A DNA stretch of 54,384 bases from Clostridia bacterium (GCA_017463125.1 JAFTPV010000001.1:1-54384); one strand, 5' to 3'. Positions 43,471 to 53,206 are shown, counted from the stretch's first letter. Notes: a model not told the origin generated them from the sequence alone. Translations and numbers: made by a program.

Positions 43471-44190
43471 TTAAAACGTATCAATTATATTACAAATAAG
43501 CTTCACGTCCGAGTGACCGTGAGGGTGATGCTTACGAGCGGAGTCGATAAAGACCGATATTTCACCGCCGTTTTCCTTATAGTATTTTTCGAGATTTTGA
43601 CCGTTTTCCGAATACGGCACAACCTCGTCAGAGCCGCCTGCCACAAGGACTATTGGTATTTCGTTCTCTAGGAGAATATGCATTTTGTCAATAGGGCTAT
43701 CCCTGTATGAGAGCATCTCGCTTACGGTGCGGCCTGTTACCGAATAATATTCGTCGTAGAGCGACACCTCGCTTTTACCAAGAGCGCAGGGGCAGCTTAA
43801 AAGATTCATAACAGGGGCGTCAAGGTACATTCCTCTGACAGGCTCGGGATAAAGCGCCGCGAGCTTTACTGCATATAGACCTCCGCAGCTCATTCCGATA
43901 AGAACACAGCGCTTATCCAGCCTGAATGTTTCAGAAACGAATTTAATAAATTCACCCTTCCTATGTAAATCATAATCCTCTGCCCATCTGTTACGGTTTT
44001 CGTTGTAGGCTATATGATAACCTCGCCGAAGAAGCTCGATTTCGGTTTCCGGAAAAGCGTCAAAATACTCGGTTTTCAGGGCCCATTTACCGTTTGGCGC
44101 AACGTTTGGCTTCACGAGCTTAGCTCCGAGACCAAGGAACTCAAGCTCAATACATTCAAAACCTCGCCAATCTGTTTTTTGAAAATTCAT
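43471..44190 (-). CDS. Alpha/beta hydrolase fold protein
   Basis: The 239-residue protein has the nucleophile elbow GMSCGG (Ser at about 100), a late Asp in GGSDEVVPY and the His in HHPHGHSD, forming a plausible catalytic triad. It has no signal peptide. The substrate is unknown; esterase or peptidase activity is typical of the fold. Its start touches the end of the upstream membrane protein gene. Confidence 0.8.
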   Translation of the reverse strand: MNFQKTDWRGFECIELEFLGLGAKLVKPNVAPNGKWALKTEYFDAFPETEIELLRRGYHIAYNENRNRWAEDYDLHRKGEFIKFVSETFRLDKRCVLIGMSCGGLYAVKLAALYPEPVRGMYLDAPVMNLLSCPCALGKSEVSLYDEYYSVTGRTVSEMLSYRDSPIDKMHILLENEIPIVLVAGGSDEVVPYSENGQNLEKYYKENGGEISVFIDSARKHHPHGHSDVKLICNIIDTF

Positions 44191-44678
44191 TACGTATCCT
44201 TTCTTTTATTTGAGTTTATTCTATATGTAATTTTTAAGGCTCGGAAGATATACCGCTTAATAAGCGACTGCTTGCCGAACTCACCCTTAAACATCATAAG
44301 ATCGAATAAAACAAGGAAAATTGCCGTTACCGGAATCCCCTTAACTATTATCGCCTGACATATTACCACTACGAGCAGTGCTAAAAATATCGAATGATAA
44401 ATAGGAGCTGTCATTATAAGCCCCCTAATGCGCGAGCTTTGCCCTTTTTGCGTAAGAGAACCTAGAAAATAGGTTCCCTCAAGAAAAGCGTTATCCTTCG
44501 TAGGACGCTCGGTCATTTCGCATTTGATTTTAAGACGGTTTCCTTTTGATTTTATATGCATTTTGGGCTTGCCGTTTGCAGTATCGTAATTTTCCTCGGA
44601 AACGACGAGGTCGTTATTCATTATATTCGAGAGCAAAAGCTCTCTGTCTGCATCTATCTTATAATTTACAAAAAGCAT
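44190..44678 (-). CDS. Hypothetical membrane protein
   Basis: The 162-residue protein is soluble and charged for about 90 residues, then has two hydrophobic segments (about 90-108 and 113-130) and a basic tail. The gene lies 4 bp after mutS2 ends and overlaps the hydrolase start by one base, so it is co-transcribed. I do not recognise the family; the N-terminal half followed by a pair of helices resembles YcxB-like proteins only in layout. Confidence 0.6.
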   Translation of the reverse strand: MLFVNYKIDADRELLLSNIMNNDLVVSEENYDTANGKPKMHIKSKGNRLKIKCEMTERPTKDNAFLEGTYFLGSLTQKGQSSRIRGLIMTAPIYHSIFLALLVVVICQAIIVKGIPVTAIFLVLFDLMMFKGEFGKQSLIKRYIFRALKITYRINSNKRKDT

Positions 44679-44681
44679 ATT

Positions 44682-47078
44682 TTATCCAAGCGTCAACACC
44701 GTGACGCCCGCATCTCCTTCGCCATACTCACCGTGACGATAAGACTTTATTCTCCTATCCGACTTGAAATATTTCCATAGTGCCGCGCGCAGAGCGCCTG
44801 TACCCTTACCGTGAATTATCCTGACCGTAGGAATATTCATCAACACCGCGTCGTCAATATATTTATCAACGACGAACCATGCGTCATCGCCAATCATTCC
44901 TCTGACGTCAATTTCAGGTTTGAATGAAGTATTTACCGTCTTTTTTACCTTTCCTTCATTGACCTTTGGAGCTTCTCTTGAAACATATTTGACACCGTCT
45001 ACGATAAGCCGTATCTTATCCTCCGATACCTTGGTTTTTAGTATTCCGGAGGTTACTGATATCTGCCCCTTCTTATCGGCAAGAGCGGTAACAACGCCTT
45101 CCTTGGATATAGTGGTAAGGAAAACCTTATCGCCAACCTTAAGGGGTCGCGGTAGCTTATAATCCTCGTCAAGAGAAATATCCTTGATAGATATTCCTTC
45201 CATAAGGCTCTCGCTCTCACGGAATCTCTTACGCATTTCCTCGCGCGCATAGCTCATCATTTCGTTGCGCTTGTCCTTATCCTCCTGCTTCTTCAATTCC
45301 TCGAGCTGACGGAATATAAACTCGCTGGAGGCTCTTGCGCTATCCAAAATCTGCCTAGCTTTAAGAGTCTGTTTTGCGATTTCCTCTTCGCTTTTTGCAA
45401 TTTTTTCTTTCAGATCCGCCTCCGCTTTTAATTTGAAGGTCTCATACTCAGCGCGCATTTTTTCGGCCTTGTCGCGCTCCTTTTCCATCTCGATACGGTT
45501 GGTATCGAGGCGCTCGATAACATCCTCAAAGCGCTTGTTATCCCGCTCAATAAGCTCCTCTGCCCTTGATATTATTTCCTCGGAAATACCAAGCCTCTCG
45601 GAGATTGCAAAGGCGTTTGATTTACCCGGAGTTCCGACTACGAGGCGGTAGGTAGGACGCAGAGTTTCAATATCGAACTCGCAAGAGGCGTTTTGCACCC
45701 CCTCGGTTTCAAGAGCGTATACCTTAAGCTCCGAATAATGAGTCGTTGCGGCAGAAAGCGCTCCCATTGCCTTGGTTTTTTCGAGAATAGCGGTAGCAAG
45801 AGCCGCGCCCTCAATGGGGTCGGTTCCCGAGCCAAGCTCGTCAAAGAGCACGAGAGAGCCATTGCCTACTCTGCCCAAAATATCGGCAACGTTTACCATG
45901 TGAGACGAAAATGTGGAAAGAGATGCCTCAATGCTTTGCTCGTCACCGATATCCACGAGCACCTCGGAGAAAATGCCCATAACGGAGCTATCGAGCGAGG
46001 GTATCTGGAGTCCAGCCTGCGTCATAAGCGCGAAAAGCCCCATCGTCTTCAGCGTTACGGTCTTACCACCTGTGTTCGGGCCTGTTATGACGAGGGTTTT
46101 GTATCCGCCGCCAAGCGAAACGTCAATCGGCACAACCCTTTCCCTGCTTATAAGCGGGTGCCGCGCTTGCTTGAGGTCAATTTTAGGCTCTCTTGAAATA
46201 TTAGGCTTTTCCGCTCTCATATTCATAGCGAGAGTAGCCGTCGCAAAATAGAAAGCGATTTCGGTTATGTTATGATAATCAAGTGTGATAACAGACGAGC
46301 ATGCAGCGCACTCGGCAGAAAGGCTTGACAAAATGCGGTCAATCTCGTGCTCCTCCTCCGCTGTCAGAGCCTTCAGCTCGTTATTTGCCTCAACTATCGA
46401 CATTGGCTCAACGAAAAGAGTTGCACCCGAGCTTGATGTATCGTGAACAAGGCCTGAAAGCTCGTTTCTGTACTCGCTCTTGACGGGAACGACGTATCTG
46501 CCGTTTCTCATAGTTACGATGTTTTCCTGAAGATATTTCAGCCTAACTCCGCCCATAAAGCTCTGAAGGGTATCTTTTATTTTATTATTCGTGTTTTTGA
46601 TTTTCCTTCTAATGTCAGCAAGAGCGGGACTTGCCTCGTCTGCAATCATATCCTCGGAAAGAATAGATCTGGTAATTCTCTCCTCAAGCACCCTGTTTTG
46701 CAGCAAGCGGGCAAATATTGCATCAAGCGAGGTTACAAACGGCTTGTCCGTGCTGATATAGTCAATAAGAGCTCTTGCCGATCGCAAAAGTGCGGCTATT
46801 TCAAGGAGCTCTGAGGGGGAAAGCACTGCACCCTTATAGGCACGCTCTGCCGACGCGCTTACTCTCTCACTAGCCGAAAAGGCAGGATAGCCCTTGGCAT
46901 TTATAAGCCTTTTAGCATCGTCGGTACGCGTCTGACGCTCCACAACGATATCGTAATCGTCGCTCGGTCTTAAAGTGCGCGCTCTTGCCCTTGCGCCGTC
47001 CGTTGCGGCACAATCAGCGAGCATATTTATTATTTTATCGAACTCAAGTGTTTTTAACGTCTTTTCAGAAAAATGCAT
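44682..47078 (-). CDS. mutS2: Endonuclease MutS2 / ribosome-collision factor
   Basis: The 798-residue protein lacks the MutS mismatch-binding domain and starts with the lever region. It has P-loop GPNTGGKTVTLKTMG (about 331-345), Walker B LVLFDELGSGTDP, a long coiled coil (about 510-620) and the C-terminal Smr domain with DVRGM and HGKGTGALR. MutS2 is known to limit recombination and to rescue collided ribosomes in Bacillus. It is followed by two uncharacterised genes. Confidence 0.97.
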   Translation of the reverse strand: MHFSEKTLKTLEFDKIINMLADCAATDGARARARTLRPSDDYDIVVERQTRTDDAKRLINAKGYPAFSASERVSASAERAYKGAVLSPSELLEIAALLRSARALIDYISTDKPFVTSLDAIFARLLQNRVLEERITRSILSEDMIADEASPALADIRRKIKNTNNKIKDTLQSFMGGVRLKYLQENIVTMRNGRYVVPVKSEYRNELSGLVHDTSSSGATLFVEPMSIVEANNELKALTAEEEHEIDRILSSLSAECAACSSVITLDYHNITEIAFYFATATLAMNMRAEKPNISREPKIDLKQARHPLISRERVVPIDVSLGGGYKTLVITGPNTGGKTVTLKTMGLFALMTQAGLQIPSLDSSVMGIFSEVLVDIGDEQSIEASLSTFSSHMVNVADILGRVGNGSLVLFDELGSGTDPIEGAALATAILEKTKAMGALSAATTHYSELKVYALETEGVQNASCEFDIETLRPTYRLVVGTPGKSNAFAISERLGISEEIISRAEELIERDNKRFEDVIERLDTNRIEMEKERDKAEKMRAEYETFKLKAEADLKEKIAKSEEEIAKQTLKARQILDSARASSEFIFRQLEELKKQEDKDKRNEMMSYAREEMRKRFRESESLMEGISIKDISLDEDYKLPRPLKVGDKVFLTTISKEGVVTALADKKGQISVTSGILKTKVSEDKIRLIVDGVKYVSREAPKVNEGKVKKTVNTSFKPEIDVRGMIGDDAWFVVDKYIDDAVLMNIPTVRIIHGKGTGALRAALWKYFKSDRRIKSYRHGEYGEGDAGVTVLTLG

Positions 47079-47103
47079 TAAACCTTTACCTTTCGGTTAA
47101 AAA

Positions 47104-47880
47104 TCAGCGCTTGACTTCCCTGTAAAAGTCCAGCGTCTTATAAGAATGTCCCAGCTGGTTTAGCAGATATTCCTCTGCCGCTCTCGAAAACAAGCGCATA
47201 TCCTCGTCGGATAAATTGAAGGAAAATACTTTTTCAAGCGGGGAGTATATTGCATATCCCAGCGCATCCTTTGCTCCGGGAGAAAGTATCGTTATTATTT
47301 TTGACTCATGAGGGTCGCTTGGCAGCTCGCGCTCAAGTATCGCTTTATCACGGCACTCTCTGCACTCAATAACGCCGCCCATAATATCAAAGAAGAAATC
47401 ACCATCCTTGCCGTGACACTTGTGGCAGAAAATCACGTCCGGCATAAAGCCGATAATAGACGCCGTTCTGATTTCAAACACTGCCTTAATTTTGTCAAGC
47501 GAGTAACGTCCCTTGGCAATAGCGTAAAGGGTGTTGAGCGACAGGCGTAAAAGGTCACGCTCTGCTTCTTCAACAGTAACGTCGGAGAGTATTTCCGCAA
47601 TATAATTTGCAAGTGCTAGTCCCTCAATGGTTTGCCTTATATCAAAGAAGCTTTCGATAAGCTCGGCTTCCTTTACCCAAAGCTTGTCCCCCTGCTGATA
47701 GAGGACATAATTACCGTAACAGAACTGCATTGTTGCCGCGAGCTTTCGGCTCTTTAGCGACCTTGCACCTCTGGCAAGTGCGCTGATGGCACCGCGCTCC
47801 TCGGTAAATATGGTCACCAGCCTATCTGTTTCTTTTATATCAACGGTCCTGATTACAAGTCCGCGAACCTCAAAAAGCAT
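47104..47880 (-). CDS. recO: DNA repair protein RecO
   Basis: The 258-residue protein has an N-terminal OB fold (VRGLVIRTVDIKETDRLVTIFTEERG), a helical core and a zinc finger CHKCHG...CREC (about 152-175). It helps RecR load RecA on gapped DNA. Its start shares one base with the era stop, a common era-recO arrangement. Confidence 0.96.
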   Translation of the reverse strand: MLFEVRGLVIRTVDIKETDRLVTIFTEERGAISALARGARSLKSRKLAATMQFCYGNYVLYQQGDKLWVKEAELIESFFDIRQTIEGLALANYIAEILSDVTVEEAERDLLRLSLNTLYAIAKGRYSLDKIKAVFEIRTASIIGFMPDVIFCHKCHGKDGDFFFDIMGGVIECRECRDKAILERELPSDPHESKIITILSPGAKDALGYAIYSPLEKVFSFNLSDEDMRLFSRAAEEYLLNQLGHSYKTLDFYREVKR

Positions 47881-48767
47881 TACTCTTCTTCCTTATAGCC
47901 GAAATCGGATATGTTAAAATTACTGTCGCGCCAATTTTCCTTAACTCTTACATAGAGATCGAGAAAGACCCTTGCGTCAAGTATTTTTTCTATATCCTCC
48001 CTTGCCTGCGTTCCTATCTTCTTTATAAGAGAGGCGCCTTTACCGATGATTATACCCTTGTGCGAGGCCTTCTCACAATATATCTCTGCTCTTATAGATA
48101 CCTTTCCGCGACTCTCGCGCCATTCCTCAATCGTCACGGCGGTGCCGTGAGGAATTTCCTCATCAAGATTACGGAGCAGCTTTTCTCTTATGATCTCTGC
48201 CGCAATCTGACGCTCCGGCTGGTCGGTTACGATATCGTCCGAGAAGAACCAATCGCTCTCGTAAAGATATCTTTCACACTCACTGATAAGGATTTCAACG
48301 CCCTTCCCGTTCTTTGCAGATACGGGGACTACGGCATCAAAATCAAAAGTCTCGGCATACGCGGCTATCGTCTTTGCAATAGCGGGAGCACGGAAGGCGT
48401 CAATCTTGTTTATTACAAGAGTAGCGCTCATACCATCCTGCTTAAATCTTTTAATTATCTCGGCCTCAATATCTCCGACTGCCTCTCTCGGCTCAACGAC
48501 CAAAATAGCGCCGTCAACACCGCCGAGTGTCTGACTGACCGTCTTTACCATAAAGTCACCAAGACGGGTTCTCGGCTTGTGCATACCCGGAGTGTCGAGG
48601 AAAACGTACTGGTTCTCCCCTTCCGTATGTATGCCGGTAATACGATTTCTCGTGGTCTGCGGCTTTTTAGAAACTATCGCGACCTTCTCACCTAGTATCG
48701 AGTTAAGAAGAGTTGATTTACCTACATTGGGACGTCCTACTATTGCTATAAATCCTGTTTTTTTCAT
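47880..48767 (-). CDS. era: GTPase Era
   Basis: The 295-residue protein has G1 GRPNVGKST, G3 DTPG, G4 NKID and the C-terminal KH domain with GIIIGKGASLIKKIG. Era assists 30S maturation by binding the 3' end of 16S rRNA. It lies between ybeY and recO; the dgkA and cdd genes often found here are absent. Confidence 0.98.
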   Translation of the reverse strand: MKKTGFIAIVGRPNVGKSTLLNSILGEKVAIVSKKPQTTRNRITGIHTEGENQYVFLDTPGMHKPRTRLGDFMVKTVSQTLGGVDGAILVVEPREAVGDIEAEIIKRFKQDGMSATLVINKIDAFRAPAIAKTIAAYAETFDFDAVVPVSAKNGKGVEILISECERYLYESDWFFSDDIVTDQPERQIAAEIIREKLLRNLDEEIPHGTAVTIEEWRESRGKVSIRAEIYCEKASHKGIIIGKGASLIKKIGTQAREDIEKILDARVFLDLYVRVKENWRDSNFNISDFGYKEEE

Positions 48768-48782
48768 TTTCTATTCCTCAAT

Positions 48783-49259
48783 TTATATTTCAAGAGTTGC
48801 CATAATCTCGCGCTGTGCCTGACACTGCGCCTCGTCGTCCTCGGCACTCCGCTCGTGGTCGTAGCCGAGAAGATGGAGAGTTGAGTGTACCGCTAGGAAT
48901 GCTACCTCGGTAAGAAAGGTGTTACCAAGCTCCCTTGCCTGCGCCTTCGCTCTCTCGATAGAAATGACAATATCTCCGAGAGGTACGGTATCATCTACAC
49001 CGAAAAGCTCCTCTGTAGAAAAATCGTAAAGCGGGAAAGAAAGCACGTCTGTCGCGCTATCCTTATCTCTGTACTGCTTATTAATTCTTCTTATATAATC
49101 GTTGTCGCATAGCGTAACCGAAGCCTCTGCGTTAAAGAGCACGCCCTCATGCTCAAGCGTCGCGAGTATTGCACGGCGTATAACCAGCTTAAAATAATAG
49201 TCGCACTCCTCAAACTTTTTTGTTGAGGAAAAATCTATAAAAAGCTTTACGTCCTTCAT
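48783..49259 (-). CDS. ybeY: Endoribonuclease YbeY
   Basis: The 158-residue protein has the zinc motif HSTLHLLGYDH at the C-terminal end and TDVLSFPL in the middle, as expected for YbeY. It takes part in 16S rRNA 3' end processing and quality control. It is placed between phoH and era as usual. Confidence 0.97.
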   Translation of the reverse strand: MKDVKLFIDFSSTKKFEECDYYFKLVIRRAILATLEHEGVLFNAEASVTLCDNDYIRRINKQYRDKDSATDVLSFPLYDFSTEELFGVDDTVPLGDIVISIERAKAQARELGNTFLTEVAFLAVHSTLHLLGYDHERSAEDDEAQCQAQREIMATLEI

Positions 49260-49271
49260 TTTTGAATATCC

Positions 49272-50285
49272 TTACTGTTTATTTTTGTTTTCTGCCCTGA
49301 ATTTTTTAGCCTGTATATCTGCTTCATACTTTTCATACGCCGAAATAATGCGCTTAACCAAATGGTGTCTTACAACATCACGCTCGGTAAATTTATGAAT
49401 TCCTATACCGTCAATATTATCAAGTATCCTTGCCGCTATTGAGAGTCCGCTCTTCTTTCCGAAGGGGAGATCCGTCTGCGAGAGATCACCGGTGACAACG
49501 GCCTTTGAATTATAGCCGAGTCTTGTGAGGAACATCTTCATTTGCTCGGGCGTCGTGTTCTGCGCCTCGTCGAGAATAATAAAAGAATCGTCAAGCGTTC
49601 TGCCACGCATATAAGCAAGAGGCGCTATCTCAATTGTACCGCGCTCCATATGTCGCTGATAATTTTCGGGGCCGAGCATCTCAAATAACGCATCGTAAAG
49701 AGGACGTAGATACGGGTCAATCTTACTTTGAAGGTCGCCGGGTAAAAATCCGAGCCTCTCTCCTGCCTCAACGGCCGGACGCGTCAAAATAATCCGACTG
49801 ACGTTTTTGTTACGAAGCTCCTCGACCGCCATTGCTACTGCAAGAAACGTCTTACCGGTTCCCGCAGGACCAAGACCGAGGACTATGGTGTTTTTCTTTA
49901 TCGTTTCAATATATTTTTTCTGACCGATGGTTTTTGCCTTTATGGGCTTTCCTTTATTCGTAACGCAAATAACGTCACGCGAGAGCTCCTCTGCTCCCTC
50001 GTCGGCATTATCCCTTACGAGTCCGATAACATACTCAACGCTTGAATCGCTTATAGTTTCGCCTGCACCGCTCATGTGCTTTAAGTACTCGAGAGTTCTT
50101 GTAGCCTTATCAACGTCGGCAGCCTCTCCCGTAACGACGATACAGTCCCCTACATCATCGTGAGAGGTACTGTTTGAGATACGGACATTAAAACTACGCT
50201 CAATTATTCTTATATTGGAATCAAAGGCTCCGAAGATAGCCGCCGTTGACTCGCTGGAATTTGTAACAACGATTTTTTCGGTCAT
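49272..50285 (-). CDS. phoH: PhoH-like ATPase
   Basis: The 337-residue protein has P-loop GPAGTGKTFLA (about 136-146), Walker B FIILDEAQNTTPEQ and TGDLSQTDLP. PhoH-like proteins are linked to RNA metabolism; the gene is almost always beside ybeY. An N-terminal KH-like segment (about 20-80) precedes the ATPase domain. Confidence 0.95.
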   Translation of the reverse strand: MTEKIVVTNSSESTAAIFGAFDSNIRIIERSFNVRISNSTSHDDVGDCIVVTGEAADVDKATRTLEYLKHMSGAGETISDSSVEYVIGLVRDNADEGAEELSRDVICVTNKGKPIKAKTIGQKKYIETIKKNTIVLGLGPAGTGKTFLAVAMAVEELRNKNVSRIILTRPAVEAGERLGFLPGDLQSKIDPYLRPLYDALFEMLGPENYQRHMERGTIEIAPLAYMRGRTLDDSFIILDEAQNTTPEQMKMFLTRLGYNSKAVVTGDLSQTDLPFGKKSGLSIAARILDNIDGIGIHKFTERDVVRHHLVKRIISAYEKYEADIQAKKFRAENKNKQ

Positions 50286-50295
50286 TATTTACCAC

Positions 50296-51465
50296 CTAGT
50301 CAATTTCAAATTCTTGCGTTCTTCCTACCTCGTCGGTAAAGACGATTTCCGAATACATTCTGTAACCTGTATCGGTAAAGCTGCCGTAGGTGCGTATTTT
50401 ATCAAGATCAGCCCCCGAAAGCCTCGTTATAGTTTTTGAATTAAGTCTAACGGTTGCTAAACTGATAAGCTCGTCGTCAGTATACAGGGCGTCCTTGGTT
50501 ATACGCTGAGTGGCGTATGTTGTTACAAAAGATATAGGAAGCCTCTTATCGCTCGGTAGAGAAAACACTTTTACATCTTCTATTATATCACATCCTTCAT
50601 ACGAATTTCCATATCTTTTGAAAATATTTATAGGAAAATTAAATATTTTTATGCTTCCACCTATCGCGTTTTGCACTATCCCTACGTTCTTTTCGTATTT
50701 TCTGTCAACCTCTGCCACAACGACGTCACTCATCTTACCGATGACCTCCCCCTCGGCGTAGCAAAATCCGCCGCCCGCACTGATTGGCAGAACGCCGGAA
50801 ATTAAAATATCCCCCGCCTTCACCACGTCCCCGACCTTTACTTCAGCACACCCACGCTTTACGGTTATATCAACTATTATACAGTCGGAGGTGGCTACTA
50901 TATTAGCGTATCCGCCGGCAGCCTCCTTTTGCTCATAGCTTATCTCTTTATTTTTTTCGATAACGCTGACATACGCAACGCTGCCCCGTCTGTTTATATT
51001 TACCCACGAAATATTCTCCGATTTTGATAACAGCTCCGATTCAACCTCGGCAGTATCAGTATCACTCCATATATTTCCGATACCAAAGCCGGAGGAGTAA
51101 AGCTCGTAAATTACGGCGCTGTCAGATATAGTATCGTTCCCGTCAACTCTTACGTCCCAAACGACGTTTTGAAGCAGGACGCACATAAAAATTGAAAATA
51201 TTATCCCGAGCAAGATACCTATCTTGTTTTTCACACGTAAAAGCGAACCGAGAAGCCCCTGAGTATCACTTAACTCATATTCACCAAGCTTTGTTAATAT
51301 TTCCTCTGCTCTTTTTGCCTCACGCTCTTTTATATAAATAGTTCCGTCAGACTCTGCATACGGCGTTAAGCCATCTTTAATAAAACGTGAAACCGCATCG
51401 GCAAGAGCCTCACTCTGAATACATACTTTTCTATATCCTAACAGAAAAAAACTAATTTTTACCAT
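50296..51465 (-). CDS. yqfD: Sporulation protein YqfD
   Basis: The 389-residue protein has an N-terminal soluble segment (about 1-70), one membrane span (IGILLGIIFSIFMCVLLQNVVW, about 83-104) and a large extracytoplasmic part (FGIGNIWSDTDTAEVE; ISYEQKEAAGGYANIVA). yqfD is expressed in the mother cell in Bacillus and supports endospore formation. It overlaps yqfC by 14 bp and precedes phoH by 10 bp. Confidence 0.93.
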   Translation of the reverse strand: MVKISFFLLGYRKVCIQSEALADAVSRFIKDGLTPYAESDGTIYIKEREAKRAEEILTKLGEYELSDTQGLLGSLLRVKNKIGILLGIIFSIFMCVLLQNVVWDVRVDGNDTISDSAVIYELYSSGFGIGNIWSDTDTAEVESELLSKSENISWVNINRRGSVAYVSVIEKNKEISYEQKEAAGGYANIVATSDCIIVDITVKRGCAEVKVGDVVKAGDILISGVLPISAGGGFCYAEGEVIGKMSDVVVAEVDRKYEKNVGIVQNAIGGSIKIFNFPINIFKRYGNSYEGCDIIEDVKVFSLPSDKRLPISFVTTYATQRITKDALYTDDELISLATVRLNSKTITRLSGADLDKIRTYGSFTDTGYRMYSEIVFTDEVGRTQEFEID

Positions 51466-51721
51466 AAATGAACCTTATATCCTCAACCAGCCCTTTTACC
51501 TCGACGGTATGATTTTCATACGCTCCGACATTCAAATCTCTTCCGCTTATTACAACCCGTGCTCTGTGGCTCTTAAGACTAACAGTTTCCTCGGTAAAGG
51601 CGTTTATAGAGATTATTCCGCAAATAAAAACACTCATGCCCCCTCCTGTTCGGTCTGCTTCCAGATGAAAGGACGGGATTGCCACAGGAGAAGACTCGCT
51701 TTTTTTCTCTTTGCCTTGCAT
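51452..51721 (-). CDS. yqfC: Sporulation protein YqfC (YabP family)
   Basis: The 89-residue protein fits the YabP/YqfC family (VFICGIISINAFTEETVSLKSH; VVISGRDLNV). The frame is open four codons upstream, but the ATG at 51721 stands 11 nt after GAAGGAG, while the upstream GTG overlaps that site. Its promoter looks sigma-E-like (51755-51783), in line with mother-cell expression known for yqfCD. Confidence 0.9.
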   Translation of the reverse strand: MQGKEKKSESSPVAIPSFHLEADRTGGGMSVFICGIISINAFTEETVSLKSHRARVVISGRDLNVGAYENHTVEVKGLVEDIRFIYGKN

Positions 51722-51754
51722 TTTAATTACCACTCCTTCATAAACCTATAATAA

Positions 51755-51783
51755 AATGTATGCCGAAGGTAATAAAAAATGAC
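51755..51783 (-). promoter_or_regulatory. Sigma-E-like sporulation promoter of yqfC-yqfD
   Basis: On the minus strand, GTCATTTT, 13-bp spacer, CATACATT, close to the Bacillus sigma-E pattern (GTCATATT...CATACAAT). It lacks a sigma-A -10. The -35 element includes the start codon of the divergent ylbJ gene. Confidence 0.65.
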
Positions 51784-52705
51784 GGGCTTAAAGAAAGATA
51801 ATACAATAAAACGTTATTTACTGCTTATACTGTCAGCAGCCGTTACGGCACTGCTGATTGTTTACGCCTCTGAGATTAAAGACTCCGTATTAAGCGGAGC
51901 AAGGATAGCTTTCCTTACGGTTGTGCCAACCCTTTTTCCATTTATGATAGTTTCAGACATTTTCGCCGCACTCCCACAGAAAAGCTCGGGAGCAATTCCA
52001 CGTAGCTTTGGAAGACTGTTTTGCGGGGCAAGCTCTGCTCTTAATATATTCATTTTGGGAAGTGTATGCGGCTTTCCGTTAGGGGTCAAGTGTGCCAGTG
52101 AAAAATATAAGACAAAAGAGATTTCTAAAGAAGAGTGCGAGGAGCTTATCGGCTTTGTCAACAACCCTTCATTAGCCTTCGTTATATCGGGGGTTGGGCT
52201 TGGAATGATGGGCAGTATACGAATAGGCGTTTTTCTGTATTCGGCAGTAATTATATCGTCTCTCGCCGTTGCGGCTATGTTTTGCCGCAAGGTACAAAAA
52301 GCGAAAAATATCAATGATTTTTTAGAGCAGAAATTCGATTTAGCGCTATCGATTAAAAATTCCGCCCTGCAATGCATTAACATTTCGGCATATATAATTT
52401 TCTTCTCAACACTACTCGGACTAATAAAATCTGTAAGTAGAAACGCAAAATTCACCGAGCTCATCTCACCTCTTCTCGAAATTGGGAATGCGGTGTCTTT
52501 ACTAGTAAACAGTGGACATTTTTCAGATAAAATGTCCTTCATTTTACTTGGCTTTGCTCTGGGATTTTCCGGCTTTTCGGTACATTTGCAGGCCTTCTCT
52601 CTTTTGCCAAAGGAGATATCCAAAAGAAAATATATTATTATGAAAATCACCCAAGGAATAATATGCGCTCTTATTTGTGCTGTGTTCTATCGTTTTATAA
52701 TATAA
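51779..52705 (+). CDS. ylbJ: Sporulation integral membrane protein YlbJ (SpoVV-like)
   Basis: The 308-residue protein has multiple membrane spans and the nucleoside-recognition/Gate-type sequence (GARIAFLTVVPTLFPFMIVSDIF; GSVCGFPLGVKCA; FVNNPSLAFVISGVG). In Bacillus the homologue SpoVV moves dipicolinic acid across the outer forespore membrane. It is slightly shorter than Bacillus YlbJ. It is divergent from yqfCD, with only 57 bp between start codons, so both are probably sporulation-controlled. Confidence 0.88.
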   Translation: MTGLKKDNTIKRYLLLILSAAVTALLIVYASEIKDSVLSGARIAFLTVVPTLFPFMIVSDIFAALPQKSSGAIPRSFGRLFCGASSALNIFILGSVCGFPLGVKCASEKYKTKEISKEECEELIGFVNNPSLAFVISGVGLGMMGSIRIGVFLYSAVIISSLAVAAMFCRKVQKAKNINDFLEQKFDLALSIKNSALQCINISAYIIFFSTLLGLIKSVSRNAKFTELISPLLEIGNAVSLLVNSGHFSDKMSFILLGFALGFSGFSVHLQAFSLLPKEISKRKYIIMKITQGIICALICAVFYRFII

Positions 52706-52734
52706 AAAATCCAACCCGGCGGGTTGGATTTTTT
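52704..52734. terminator. Bidirectional intrinsic terminator
   Basis: A 14-bp perfect stem AAAAAATCCAACCC/GGGTTGGATTTTTT, loop GGC, between convergent ylbJ and the lipoprotein gene. The stem begins in the ylbJ stop codon. Confidence 0.94.
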
Positions 52735-52745
52735 GTCATTAAATT

Positions 52746-53180
52746 TTATTTCAAGTACTCATCCTTAACGTCATCAATCATAGTAAGCAGTCTGTCGAGT
52801 GCAGCGTCACGAAGCTCGTCTGAAGAAAAATAATAGTTTTCCTCGGATAATATCTCCTTTGTTTCTCCGTCAAGCTCGGCGCAGTAATAAACGCTGGAAG
52901 AATCTATTATATCTTCGCCCTCTAAAATATCAACTATCATTATATAATAAACGACTCCGTCATTTTCAAGCCCTGCACCATCACCGTATTCAACAAGCTC
53001 CTGGTAACTAGGATACCCGTTTGTACTGAACGGATGATAATTGGTAATAGAAACTATTCCTCCGGAGGAGCGCAGATAGTAGCCCTCGTATTCACCCTCA
53101 AGCGCGTACGTACCAAGCGAGCAGGAAGCAAGAGTTATTATCAGAAATAACGAGCAAAGCACAAAGCCTATCCTTTTCAT
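52746..53180 (-). CDS. Putative lipoprotein of unknown function
   Basis: The 144-residue protein has a lipoprotein signal peptide: MKRIG, a hydrophobic stretch and lipobox LASC with the modified Cys at about 20. The mature part is acidic and Tyr-rich (GEYEGYYLRSSGG; VVYYIMIVDILEGEDI) and ends in a charged helix. I know no family for it. AAGGAG 6-7 nt before the ATG at 53180 sets the start rather than the longer frame to 53216. Confidence 0.8.
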   Translation of the reverse strand: MKRIGFVLCSLFLIITLASCSLGTYALEGEYEGYYLRSSGGIVSITNYHPFSTNGYPSYQELVEYGDGAGLENDGVVYYIMIVDILEGEDIIDSSSVYYCAELDGETKEILSEENYYFSSDELRDAALDRLLTMIDDVKDEYLK

Positions 53181-53206
53181 AAAAATCTCCTTAACATTTT
53201 TATTAT

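Noticed and set aside
51862-52650. Minus-strand open frame of 262 codons
   Set aside because: Antisense to ylbJ, no promoter or ribosome site.
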